From an uncultured Acidobacteriota bacterium (GTDB taxonomy: Bacteria > Acidobacteriota > Thermoanaerobaculia > Gp7-AA8), in NCBI GenBank assembly GCA_946887105.1, contig CAMPKJ010000252.1:1-7039 (forward strand): DNA of 7,039 nt, given 5' to 3'. Positions within the stretch are counted from its first letter, which is position 1. Every line of letters begins with the position of its first letter. Positions 1-6,890 of the stretch are shown here, one piece after another. The position numbers and the translations under genes are program-made. A model generated the notes under the pieces. It searched no databases. It was not told where the DNA came from and worked only from the letters and a program-made list of their open reading frames with translations.

Positions 1-805
1 TGCGGCTGGCAATGACGCGCATGCCGCGGGAGAGATCATCGCGCCAATCCTCCGGCAGCTCCTCGCGCGACACGAGTTGTTCGAGACTGGTGGCAATTGA
101 CTTGATCGGTGCGAGCGAGTTGTTCAGCTCATGACCGATCACGCGCACGATGCGGCGCCACGCTTCCGCTTCCTCTTCACGCAGCGCGCGCGTGATGTCG
201 ACCAGCACGAGCAGGCGATGCGGAACGCCGCGCTCGCGAAACTCGGAGCGGTGCACGTTCCACCGGCGGTCGATCGTCGCGGGCGCATCGTCGGCGAGCA
301 GGTCCGTCAATCCGACATCGGCCGCGGTCCTCCCGAGCAGGCGCTCGCGCGGTCGTGCGAGCAAACGTTCGCCGGCGGGATTGACGAGCCGCAGCCGATC
401 GTCATCGTCAAACGCGAAGATCGCCGCGTCGATCCGTGCGAGCACGGCCCGCAGCAGCGCCGCCGCCTCGACCGCCTCGAGTTTGCGCGACTCCATCAGA
501 TCCGCAAGCGCGTTCACCTCGGTCATCACCTCGCCGAGGGCGTCATCGCGGCGCGGATTGCGTCCGCGCAACGAATAGTCCTCCTCGCGCAGCGCGGTGA
601 TGATGTTGGAGATCGTGCGCAGCGGGAACACGAGCTGTTCGTGCAGCACGTACGTCGAGACGAACGCGCCGACGGCGATGCACGCGAGCACCGTCCAGCG
701 CACCTTCGTCGAAAAATCGCCGGCCCACACGAGCAGCAACGCGGCCAGAGCCACAGGCGCTAACGCGAGGACCGCGGTGAGGACGATGCGGCGTTCGTAG
801 TGCAT
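1..805 (-). CDS. HAMP-PAS sensor histidine kinase, NtrY-like (C-terminus outside window)
   Basis: Inner-membrane sensor kinase of a two-component system; 268 codons are visible, starting at ATG 805-803. Residues ~7-28 and ~37-56 are two hydrophobic segments joined by only about eight residues, so there is almost no periplasmic domain. A HAMP-like linker follows (~57-110, with P61 and the DDALGEVMTEVNALAD helix), then a PAS-like domain (~115-205, with FDDDDRLRLVNPAGERLL). The HisKA H-box at ~218-240 (RVIGHELNNSLAPIKS) carries the likely phospho-acceptor His225. The HATPase domain must lie beyond base 1. The gene follows the response regulator on the same strand, and the gap between them is filled by a large inverted repeat. 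The ribosome-binding site is weak (GAG seven nt before ATG) and lies in that repeat. The cognate partner is inferred to be the adjacent NtrC-type regulator. Family call is firm; the signal is unknown. Confidence 0.9.
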   Translation of the reverse strand, partial: MHYERRIVLTAVLALAPVALAALLLVWAGDFSTKVRWTVLACIAVGAFVSTYVLHEQLVFPLRTISNIITALREEDYSLRGRNPRRDDALGEVMTEVNALADLMESRKLEAVEAAALLRAVLARIDAAIFAFDDDDRLRLVNPAGERLLARPRERLLGRTAADVGLTDLLADDAPATIDRRWNVHRSEFRERGVPHRLLVLVDITRALREEEAEAWRRIVRVIGHELNNSLAPIKSIATSLEQLVSREELPEDWRDDLSRGMRVIASR

Positions 806-809
806 TGAA

Positions 810-893
810 AGTCTCAGAGTCGCAAAGTCTCAAAGTCGCAAAGAGGTTGCAGCCGCCATCGTTGCGACTTTGAGACTTTGCGACTTTGAGACT
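810..893. repeat. Long near-perfect inverted repeat built of GACTTTGA/GACTTTGC octamers
   Basis: Arms 810-841 and 862-893 pair at 31 of 32 positions (only 817/886 differ, G opposite T) around a 20-nt loop (842-861). Each arm is two copies of the 16-mer AGTCTCAAAGTCGCAA, read as alternating 8-bp words GACTTTGA and GACTTTGC (866-873, 874-881, 882-889). The right arm ends immediately before the regulator's stop codon (894-896), and the left arm ends four bases from the kinase start codon, so the repeat is the intergenic region. Transcribed from the minus strand it would form a very stable stem between the two cistrons. No T-tract follows, so it is not a standard intrinsic terminator. Its origin is unknown. 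Confidence 0.93.
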
Positions 894-2234
894 CTACAGC
901 CCATACCTCTGCATGCGCCTGTACAACGCGCCGCGCGACAACCCCAGCGCCTCCGCGGCCTTGCTCACGTTGCCGTCGAAGCGCACCAGCGCTTTGCGGA
1001 TCAGCAGCGCCTCGACGTCTTCGATGCTCATGTCGTCGATGCGTTGCCCGGACGGTGGTTGCAGGCCGAGGTCGGCGCGGCCGATGGTGGTGCCGGTGGA
1101 CATCAGCACGGCGCGCTCGACGACGTGATCGAGCTCGCGCACGTTGCCCGGCCAGGCGTGATCGAACAACGCCTTGATCGCGGCGGCATCGAACGACGCC
1201 ACACTCTTTCGATAGCGCTGTGCGTGATGGGTGAGGAAATGCGCGGCCAGCGGCGGAATGTCTTCGCGGCGATCGCGCAATGGCGGGAGGCGGATCTCGA
1301 TCGTGTTCAAGCGGAACAGCAGATCCTGCCGGAAGCGGCCGGCGGCGACTTCGTCTTCCAGCGCGGCATTGGTCGCGGAGATCAGGCGCACATCGACGCG
1401 CCGCGTCTGCGAGGAGCCGACGCGTTCCAGTTCGCCCGTCTCGACGACGCGCAACAGCTTCGCCTGCTGTGCGGGGGGAACGTTCGCGATCTCGTCGAGG
1501 AACAGCGTTCCGCCGTCGGCGAGCTCGAAGCGTCCGACGCGATCCGTGCGCGCGTCGGTGAACGCGCCCTTCACGTGTCCGAACAGCTCGCTCTCGAAGA
1601 TCGTCTCCGAGAGACCGCCGGCGTTCACGGTCACGAGCGGTTTCGCGGCGCGTTTCGAAGCCGCGTGCAGCGCGCGGGCGACCACGCCTTTGCCCGTGCC
1701 GTGCTCGCCGCGAATGAGCACGTTTGCATCGGATGGCGCGACGCGCTCGATCACCTCGAGCACGGGGCGCATGGCCGGAGACGACGCGATGAAATCGATG
1801 CCGCGCGATGGACTGGCCATGGCGCTTTCGAGGCGTTCGCTCTTGCGCAGCGCGCGGCCGAGGTCGATCTGATTGCGGACCACGGAAAGGACGCGCGCGT
1901 TGTCCCACGGCTTCTGGATGAAATCGCGCGCGCCTTTCCGCATCGCCTCGACCACCAGCTGGACCGACGCCCAGGCAGTCATCACCACGATCGGCAATGT
2001 GCGGTCGAATGCATGCAGATGCTCGAGCAGCTCCAGCCCTTCGCTGCCGGACGTCGTGTCGCGCGTGTAGTTCAGATCGATGAGCACCAGATCGAACTGG
2101 CGCGCGCCGACCGCGCGGATCACGGCGCCGGGCGACGATGCGGTTTCCATGTCGAAGCCCTCCGGCTTCAGGAGAAGGCGGAGGGCTTCGATGACGTCGG
2201 GCTGGTCGTCGGCGATGAGGATGCGTACTTTCAC
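894..2234 (-). CDS. NtrC-family sigma-54-dependent response regulator
   Basis: Bacterial enhancer-binding response regulator, 446 aa, full length for the family. The receiver domain (1-~120) has the acidic pair D9/D10, phospho-acceptor D53 (LIDLN), T86 and K108 (QKPW). The AAA+ domain (~145-385) has a Walker A of form GEHGTGKG (176-183), GAFTDA in the sigma-54 contact loop (223-228), Walker B GTLFLDEI (242-249, D247/E248), the arginine-finger region FRQDLLFRLN (301-310) and sensor II WPGNVREL (361-368). A Fis-type helix-turn-helix lies at ~404-445 (NVSKAAEALGLSRGALYRRM). The start is GTG 2234-2232: it gives the expected MKVRILIADD N-terminus and has GAGG four nt upstream. Walker A and the GAFTGA motif depart from the textbook sequence (see findings). 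Inferred role: once phosphorylated by the downstream kinase, it activates the transporter operon. Confidence 0.95.
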   Translation of the reverse strand: MKVRILIADDQPDVIEALRLLLKPEGFDMETASSPGAVIRAVGARQFDLVLIDLNYTRDTTSGSEGLELLEHLHAFDRTLPIVVMTAWASVQLVVEAMRKGARDFIQKPWDNARVLSVVRNQIDLGRALRKSERLESAMASPSRGIDFIASSPAMRPVLEVIERVAPSDANVLIRGEHGTGKGVVARALHAASKRAAKPLVTVNAGGLSETIFESELFGHVKGAFTDARTDRVGRFELADGGTLFLDEIANVPPAQQAKLLRVVETGELERVGSSQTRRVDVRLISATNAALEDEVAAGRFRQDLLFRLNTIEIRLPPLRDRREDIPPLAAHFLTHHAQRYRKSVASFDAAAIKALFDHAWPGNVRELDHVVERAVLMSTGTTIGRADLGLQPPSGQRIDDMSIEDVEALLIRKALVRFDGNVSKAAEALGLSRGALYRRMQRYGL

Positions 2235-2243
2235 GGTTCCTCG
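2235..2243 (-). promoter_or_regulatory. Ribosome-binding site of the regulator supplied by a repeat unit
   Basis: The last CGAGGAAC word of the palindrome (minus strand 2243-2236) places GAGG four nt before the GTG start codon. No other purine-rich sequence is available, so the repeat itself appears to act as the Shine-Dalgarno element. It also lies in the 3' arm of the predicted hairpin, where it could be hidden by pairing. Confidence 0.55.
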
Positions 2244-2325
2244 GGTTCCTCGGAGTTCCTCGGGTTCCTCGGAGGCCGTCGATCCTACCCGAGGAACTCC
2301 GAGGAACCGAGGAACGCCGAGGAAC
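2236..2325. repeat. Palindromic array of GTTCCTCG octamers (4 + 4 copies)
   Basis: The left arm has four exact GTTCCTCG words (2236-2243, 2245-2252, 2255-2262, 2264-2271), and the right arm has four exact reverse complements (2290-2297, 2300-2307, 2308-2315, 2318-2325). Words are separated by 0, 1 or 2 bases: 1,2,1 outward-to-loop on the left and 2,0,2 loop-outward on the right. Both arms are 36 bp, and words pair with small register shifts. The unmatched loop is about 16 nt (2273-2288). The array fills the gap between the permease stop codon (2331-2333) and the regulator start (2234). The same word recurs at 6893-6995, marking a dispersed repeat. Confidence 0.93.
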
Positions 2326-2330
2326 CCGCG

Positions 2331-4757
2331 TCAGTCGTACCGGATTGCGACGAGCGGATCAACTCGCGCCGCACGCCGCGCGGGCAGGTAGCTGGCCAGC
2401 ATGGCCGTGCCGGCGATCACGACCACGATGGCCGCGAGCGTCCACGGATCGGCTGGTTTCACGCCGTAGAGAAACGATCCGATCGCGCGCGAGGACAGCA
2501 CTGCGCCGATGATGCCGATCACCGAGCCGATGACCACGAGCCGCACGGCGTTGCCGACGATGAGGCGGAACACGTCGCGTGCCTCGGCGCCGAGAGCCAT
2601 GCGGATGCCGATCTCGGAGGTGCGCTGCGTGACCGTGTAATTCATCACGCTGAAGATGCCCACCGCCGCCAGCACCAGCGCCACGATGGCCAGCACCGCC
2701 AGCAGGATCAGATTGAAACGCCGTGTGGCCAGCGATTCCGTGCGCATCGAGGCCAGCGTGGCGATCTGCACGATCGGCTGCTGGGGATCGAGACGGCGCA
2801 CCAGCGCGCGCAGCGCCGGACCCACCGACCCGGCGTTCGGCGCGCGCACGACGATGCTCATGAAACGCCGGCTGGGCTGCTGCGGCAGCGCGAAGAACAT
2901 CGTCGCCGGCGGATCGACGGTCAGCCCGCGCCAGCGCACGTCGCCGACGATGCCGACGATCTCCGCCAGATCCTCCGGCTGATCGGGACTGTTGAGGCGG
3001 ATCTTCTTTCCGAGCGGTTCCTCGTTCGGAAAGAGCTCGCGCACGAACTGCTGATTCACGACGATGACCTTCGGCGTGTCTTTCGTATCGCGGCCGGAGA
3101 GATCGCGGCCGCGGATCAATGGAATGCGCATGGTCTGGAAGAAGCCCGGCAGGATCGCCGCGCCCTTCGCGCTCGGCTCGGTTCCGGGCGCGTACGGCGG
3201 ACGCCCGACGATGCCGAACGACCAGATGCTCTCGCTCGAGGACAACGGCAGCGCGTTGACGGCGCCGGCGCTCTCGACGCCGGGCAACGCGCGCGCGGAC
3301 TCGATGAGGCGCTGGTGGAACGCCACCACTTCATCGTCATTCGGATAGCCAAGCGTGCGCGGCGAGATGTCGAGCGCGATGACGTTGCGATAGTCGTAGC
3401 CGGGATGGATTCCGGTGACATGGATGAAGCTGCGCAGCAGCAGGCCGGCGCCCGCGAGCAGCATCAGCGACATCGCCACCGCGGACACGACGAGAATGCT
3501 GCGCAAGCGGTTGCGTTTCCCTTCCGTCGAGCCGCGCGTCCCTTCCTTCAACGCCTCGGAGAGATTCGGGCGAGCCGCCGAGATCGCGGGCACGAGTCCG
3601 AACGCGACGCCGGTCAGGATCGAGAGCAGTGTCGTGAAGAGCAGCACCGGACCGTCGAGCGAGATCGTTTCGAGGCGCGGAATGTCGCTCGGCGCGAAGG
3701 CCAGCAACGCGTCGATGCCCCACGAGGCGAGCAGCAGCCCGATCGCGCCGGCGAACATCGACAGCACCACGCTCTCGACCAGCAGCTGCATGGTGATCCG
3801 TCCCGGCGACGCGCCGATGGCGGCGCGGATGGAGATCTCTTTGTGCCGCGCGGTTGCGCGTGCGAGCAGCAGATTGGCGACATTCGCGCAGCCGATCAGC
3901 AGCACGACCGCCACCGCGCCGAACAGCATCAGCAGCGCCGGACGCACGACGCGCACGATCGTCTCGTGCATCGACTCGGCGCGGAAATCGAGGCCGGTAT
4001 TCGATGATGGATACTGCGCCTGGAGCCGGTGGCCGATCGTCGACACCTCTGCCGTGGCTTGTTCGATGGTGATGCGGGGACGCATCTTCGCCGCCACGCT
4101 GATCCAGATCGAATCGCGCTGCCCCTTCGCCGCACCGAGGTCTTCGTGGAACGGGGTGTAGTAATCGCGATGCACTTCGTCGGCAGGGAAGCGGAACTTC
4201 GGAGGCATCACGCCGACGATGGTGGACGGAGTCCCGGCCGTGCCGAGGCGGATCGGCCGCCCGATGATGTTGCGGTCGCCGTCGAACTTCCGCTGCCACA
4301 GCTCATGGCTGATCACCACGACGCGCGGCGCGCCCTCGCGATCCTCTGCGGCCGTGAAAAAACGACCGAGCTGCGGGCGCACGCCGAGCATGGCCATGAG
4401 ATTGTGCGTGGCGTCGAGGCCCTCCATGATCTCGGGGTCGTCGCCTTCCATCAGGAATCCGCGGCTGCGCACGAACGCGACCACGTGTTCGAGCGTTTTG
4501 GTCTGATCGCGCAGGTCGGCAAAATTCGGATACGAGTGCACCGGATAACTCTGGCCGTCGATGCGGCTGATGCCGGTGAGGTTGACCAGCTGTCCGGGAT
4601 TCGCGAACGGCAACGGCCGCAGCAGGATCGCGTTGACGACGCTGAAGATGGCCGTGTTCGCCGCGAGCGCGATGGCCAGCGTCAGCACGGCCACCGCCGT
4701 GAATCCGCGCTGCTTGACCAGCGTGCGGAAGCTGTAGCGGAGATCGTGACCGATCAT
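2331..4757 (-). CDS. MacB/FtsX-type ABC transporter permease of the ADOP family
   Basis: Integral inner-membrane permease of 808 aa with a duplicated MacB-core plus FtsX organisation. Eight hydrophobic segments are visible, at about 19-43, 276-298, 325-353, 370-395, 419-441, 682-707, 735-757 and 773-793. Two large periplasmic domains lie at ~45-270 and ~445-675. The N-terminus (DLRYSFRTLVKQRGFTAVAV) and the LLRPLPF motif are typical of ADOP proteins. Each half has the FtsX signature after its TM (KEISIRAAIGASPGRI ~306-321; SEIGIRMALGAEARDVF ~714-730), and it ends LPARRAARVDPLVAIRYD. The ATG at 4757-4755 overlaps the ATPase stop codon (ATGA) and has GGAGG seven nt upstream. ADOP proteins were named as orphans lacking an ATPase; here the ATPase and adaptor are adjacent, pointing to a complete MacAB-like exporter. 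The substrate cannot be read from sequence. Confidence 0.94.
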   Translation of the reverse strand: MIGHDLRYSFRTLVKQRGFTAVAVLTLAIALAANTAIFSVVNAILLRPLPFANPGQLVNLTGISRIDGQSYPVHSYPNFADLRDQTKTLEHVVAFVRSRGFLMEGDDPEIMEGLDATHNLMAMLGVRPQLGRFFTAAEDREGAPRVVVISHELWQRKFDGDRNIIGRPIRLGTAGTPSTIVGVMPPKFRFPADEVHRDYYTPFHEDLGAAKGQRDSIWISVAAKMRPRITIEQATAEVSTIGHRLQAQYPSSNTGLDFRAESMHETIVRVVRPALLMLFGAVAVVLLIGCANVANLLLARATARHKEISIRAAIGASPGRITMQLLVESVVLSMFAGAIGLLLASWGIDALLAFAPSDIPRLETISLDGPVLLFTTLLSILTGVAFGLVPAISAARPNLSEALKEGTRGSTEGKRNRLRSILVVSAVAMSLMLLAGAGLLLRSFIHVTGIHPGYDYRNVIALDISPRTLGYPNDDEVVAFHQRLIESARALPGVESAGAVNALPLSSSESIWSFGIVGRPPYAPGTEPSAKGAAILPGFFQTMRIPLIRGRDLSGRDTKDTPKVIVVNQQFVRELFPNEEPLGKKIRLNSPDQPEDLAEIVGIVGDVRWRGLTVDPPATMFFALPQQPSRRFMSIVVRAPNAGSVGPALRALVRRLDPQQPIVQIATLASMRTESLATRRFNLILLAVLAIVALVLAAVGIFSVMNYTVTQRTSEIGIRMALGAEARDVFRLIVGNAVRLVVIGSVIGIIGAVLSSRAIGSFLYGVKPADPWTLAAIVVVIAGTAMLASYLPARRAARVDPLVAIRYD

Positions 4758-5500
4758 GCGAATGCCTCCACCACGCGGAAGCCGCTTTCGGCGAGCGACT
4801 GCTCGGCATCGCGCGCGTGCGTTTCCTCGACGATGCGGCCGTCGAAGAGATGCACGGTGCGATCGGCGTAGCGCGTGAAGCGCGGATCGTGCGTGACCAT
4901 GCAGATGGTCGCGCCGCCCTGATGCAGATCGCGCAGCAGCTCCATGACCTGTTCGCCGTTTTTCGAGTCGAGGTTGCCGGTCGGCTCGTCCGCGAGCAGG
5001 ATGGCCGGCTCGCCGCCGAGCGCGCGCGCCACCGCAACGCGCTGCTGTTGGCCGCCGGAGAGCTGGCTCGGATAGTGACGCGTGCGATGAGCCATGCCCA
5101 CGCGCTCGAGCGCGTTCTGCACGCGGCGCTTGCGATCGGCCGGCGGAAGCTTGCGATAGAGCAGCGGCAGCTCGACATTCTCGTACACGGTGAGGTCGCC
5201 GATGAGGTTGAAGGACTGGAAGATGAAGCCGATCTCGCGATTGCGGATGCGCGCGCGCTCGGCCGCGTTCAGTTTCTCGACTGCTTCGCCGGAGAGCACG
5301 TACGAGCCGTTGGTCGGCGTGTCCAGCAGGCCGAGGATCGAGAGCAGCGTCGACTTGCCGCAGCCGGACGGCCCGCCGATCGAAACGTACTCGCCCTTGC
5401 GCACCTGGAAGTGCACGTCGGAGAGCGCATGCGTCTCCAGCTCGTCGGTGTAGAAGATCTTGCTGACTCCATGCAGGCGGATGAGTGTCTCGGTGGTCAT
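4754..5500 (-). CDS. ABC transporter ATP-binding protein, MacB/LolD type
   Basis: Cytoplasmic nucleotide-binding subunit of 248 aa, the usual size for LolD/FtsE/MacB-type ATPases. All catalytic elements are intact: Walker [10 protein letters not shown] (43-51), Q-loop Q95 (FIFQSFNLI), signature LSGGQ (147-151), Walker B ILLADE with catalytic E172, D-loop NLDS (176-179) and switch H204 (MVTHD). The start ATG 5500-5498 is chosen because the fold begins there ([13 protein letters not shown]) and GAGGA lies five nt upstream, overlapping the adaptor stop codon. The same frame stays open upstream to 6403, but that part is arginine-rich shadow of the adaptor gene. The TGA overlaps the permease ATG, so the two are probably translationally coupled. 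It is inferred to power the adjacent permease. Confidence 0.95.
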   Translation of the reverse strand: MTTETLIRLHGVSKIFYTDELETHALSDVHFQVRKGEYVSIGGPSGCGKSTLLSILGLLDTPTNGSYVLSGEAVEKLNAAERARIRNREIGFIFQSFNLIGDLTVYENVELPLLYRKLPPADRKRRVQNALERVGMAHRTRHYPSQLSGGQQQRVAVARALGGEPAILLADEPTGNLDSKNGEQVMELLRDLHQGGATICMVTHDPRFTRYADRTVHLFDGRIVEETHARDAEQSLAESGFRVVEAFA

Positions 5501-5508
5501 GTCGGTCC

Positions 5509-6753
5509 TCACTTGATCTCGATTTCGTTGAACTTGTCGTAAGCGGAGTCGTCGGAGACGATCACGTGATCGCCGGGCGCGAGTCCGCTGCGGATTTCGA
5601 TGGCGCTGGCCGACGCGCGGCCGAATTGGACGTTCACCCGCTCGGCCTGGTCGCCATCGACGCGGAACACGCTGCCGCTCGCGTTCTCCTGCGCGCGCAC
5701 GGGCCGCGCAACGAAGAGGACGTTGGGGAGATGTTCCAGCTCGATGGTGGCGTCGACGCTGAGGTCGGGACGCGCGCCCGCCGGAAGTGCGCCGTCGATC
5801 GCGAGGTCGACGAGCACGGTGCCGTTGCTTGCGGCGGGATCGATGCGCGCGACTCTCGCCGCGACGACGCCGTTGCGCGTGTCGATCTGCGCGCGCTGTC
5901 CGGCCACGAGGTCCTTCGCCTGCGTTTCCGGCACGCGGATCTCCGCTTTGAGCCGATCCGGTTGCGCGACCCGTGCGAGCGTGGTGCCGGGATTGACGCG
6001 TTGTCCTGCCTGCACGGCGACCTGTTGCAGCACGCCGTCGATGCCGGCCCGCACCTGCAGCGATGCGATGCGCTGGCGCTGCAGGTCGACGCGAGCGCGC
6101 CGCTGCTCGACCTCGGCCTGCAGCGTGGCCAGTCGCGCGCGCTGCGAGGATTTGAGGATGCCGAGGCGCTTCTCTTCGAACGCGACGCGCTGCTCGAGCG
6201 ATGCCGCCGCGGACTCGGAGAGCTGACGCGTGATCGGCGCCGCCAGTCCGGCGTTCGCGAGCTCCGCATCCGCCTTCGCGCGGAGCCGCGCCTGCTGTGC
6301 TTCGGTGCGGAGCTGCGCGGCAGCGGCCTCGCGATCGAGGCGATCGCTTTCGAGCTCCGCCTGCGCCGCCGCGTACGCTGCCTCGGCGGCGCGCAGTTGC
6401 CATTCGGCGTCGAGCGCCGACTGCTGCTCCTGCGGGTCGCTCAGCTCGATGATCACCGTGTCGGCGGTGACGCGCGTCCCGGGCTGCGCGACCACGCGCT
6501 CGACGCGGCCGTCGGTCGCGGCGGCGATCCAGCGCACGTTCTCCGGCGTCAGCACGCCGCTGCCGCGCACGGCGCGCGTGAGCGGTCCGCGTGCGACGGT
6601 CTCGATCACGAGCGTGTTCCGGTCAGCGGGCGGCGCGGCCGGTTTCAGGCGCGCGAATGCGTAGGTCGTCAGGATCACCGCGAGTACCGCGATGAAGGCA
6701 TACAGCACGCGGCGTGCGTTCCTGCCAGATTCGGGAGTGCGTGTGATGTCCAT
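5509..6753 (-). CDS. Periplasmic adaptor (membrane-fusion protein), HlyD/MacA-like
   Basis: Adaptor of 414 aa that bridges an inner-membrane transporter to an outer-membrane channel. It has a short basic N-terminus and one membrane anchor (~16-35). The first half of a biotinyl-lipoyl domain is at ~75-106 (AATDGRVERVVAQPGTRV). A long alanine/glutamine/arginine-rich helical hairpin runs ~108-232, interrupted near 168-180. The second lipoyl half is at ~233-265 (VRAGIDGVLQQVAVQAGQRV), the beta-barrel at ~266-350 (including PDLSVDATIELE) and the membrane-proximal domain at ~350-414. The start at ATG 6753 gives MDITR followed by a basic stretch before the anchor, as in similar adaptors. No clear Shine-Dalgarno sequence precedes it. 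The stop lies eight nt before the ATPase start. It is the first gene of the block. No outer-membrane channel (TolC-like) gene is in the window. Confidence 0.93.
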   Translation of the reverse strand: MDITRTPESGRNARRVLYAFIAVLAVILTTYAFARLKPAAPPADRNTLVIETVARGPLTRAVRGSGVLTPENVRWIAAATDGRVERVVAQPGTRVTADTVIIELSDPQEQQSALDAEWQLRAAEAAYAAAQAELESDRLDREAAAAQLRTEAQQARLRAKADAELANAGLAAPITRQLSESAAASLEQRVAFEEKRLGILKSSQRARLATLQAEVEQRRARVDLQRQRIASLQVRAGIDGVLQQVAVQAGQRVNPGTTLARVAQPDRLKAEIRVPETQAKDLVAGQRAQIDTRNGVVAARVARIDPAASNGTVLVDLAIDGALPAGARPDLSVDATIELEHLPNVLFVARPVRAQENASGSVFRVDGDQAERVNVQFGRASASAIEIRSGLAPGDHVIVSDDSAYDKFNEIEIK

Positions 6754-6768
6754 GTCGCGTTCTACAAA

Positions 6769-6784
6769 CGCAACGATGGCGCCG
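6769..6784 (-). promoter_or_regulatory. Candidate sigma-54 (-24/-12) promoter of the transporter operon
   Basis: Read on the minus strand, 6784-6769 is CGGCGCCATCGTTGCG. Against TGGCACG-N4-TTGCA it keeps the GG at -24 (6783-6782), the GC at -12 (6771-6770), the exact ten-base gap, and the C4, C6 and TT positions. T1, A5, G7 and the last A differ. A start site about twelve bases on (~6758) would leave only about five nt before the adaptor ATG, which is unusually short and is the main argument against it. The NtrC-family regulator in the same operon supports it. Confidence 0.42.
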
Positions 6785-6846
6785 CGGTTCGCGGAACGCT
6801 AAGTGGCTGAATGCGTTTGCGTTAGACGAGGGAGGTGTTGCGCGCG

Positions 6847-6886
6847 CTGTCCACGCGTAGAACATGACTGTCCGGATGTGGACAGT
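6847..6886. promoter_or_regulatory. Palindromic operator / enhancer-like site with an extra half-site
   Basis: Perfect 7-bp inverted repeat ACTGTCC (6867-6873) and GGACAGT (6880-6886) with a 6-bp centre. A further copy, CTGTCCAC at 6847-6854, is an exact 8-bp inverse match to GTGGACAG at 6878-6885. The two same-orientation CTGTCC copies are 21 bp apart, about two helical turns. The palindrome centre is about 118 bp upstream of the start site predicted from the sigma-54-like element, the usual distance for enhancer-binding proteins. It lies in the gap between divergent genes, so it could instead serve the + strand gene. Confidence 0.5.
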
Positions 6887-6890
6887 GACC

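Noticed and set aside
854..866. A 13-bp sequence in the first palindrome (854-866) matching the reverse complement of 6769-6781 at the sigma-54-like element.
   Set aside because: A match of this length is expected about once by chance in a G+C-rich 7-kb window; the loop copy lacks the GG of the -24 element and faces away from the genes.
810..893. Intrinsic terminator between regulator and kinase.
   Set aside because: The stem is far longer than typical, has a 20-nt loop, and no T-tract follows it in the direction of transcription; the kinase is expected to be co-transcribed.
2236..2325. CRISPR array or tandem direct-repeat locus.
   Set aside because: Units are 8 bp with 0-2 bp between them and reverse orientation halfway; no spacer-length unique segments and no cas genes.
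870..4007. Very long + strand open frame (about 1045 codons) antisense to the regulator and permease.
   Set aside because: Its translation is dominated by Arg, His, Asp, Gln and Ala with no recognisable domain or hydrophobic pattern, it runs across the gap repeat, and both minus-strand genes beneath it have intact family motifs. It is a by-product of high-G+C codon use.
5501..6403. Upstream extension of the ATPase frame to give a 549-aa protein.
   Set aside because: The extra 301 residues are arginine-rich low-complexity sequence antiphase to the adaptor gene, while ATG 5500 has a good ribosome-binding site and begins the ABC fold.
6838..6855. Alternative sigma-54 element at the minus-strand TGGACAGCGCGCGCAAC.
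   Set aside because: GG and GC are nine bases apart instead of ten and the TTGC element is absent; the overlap with the CTGTCC half-site explains the sequence better.
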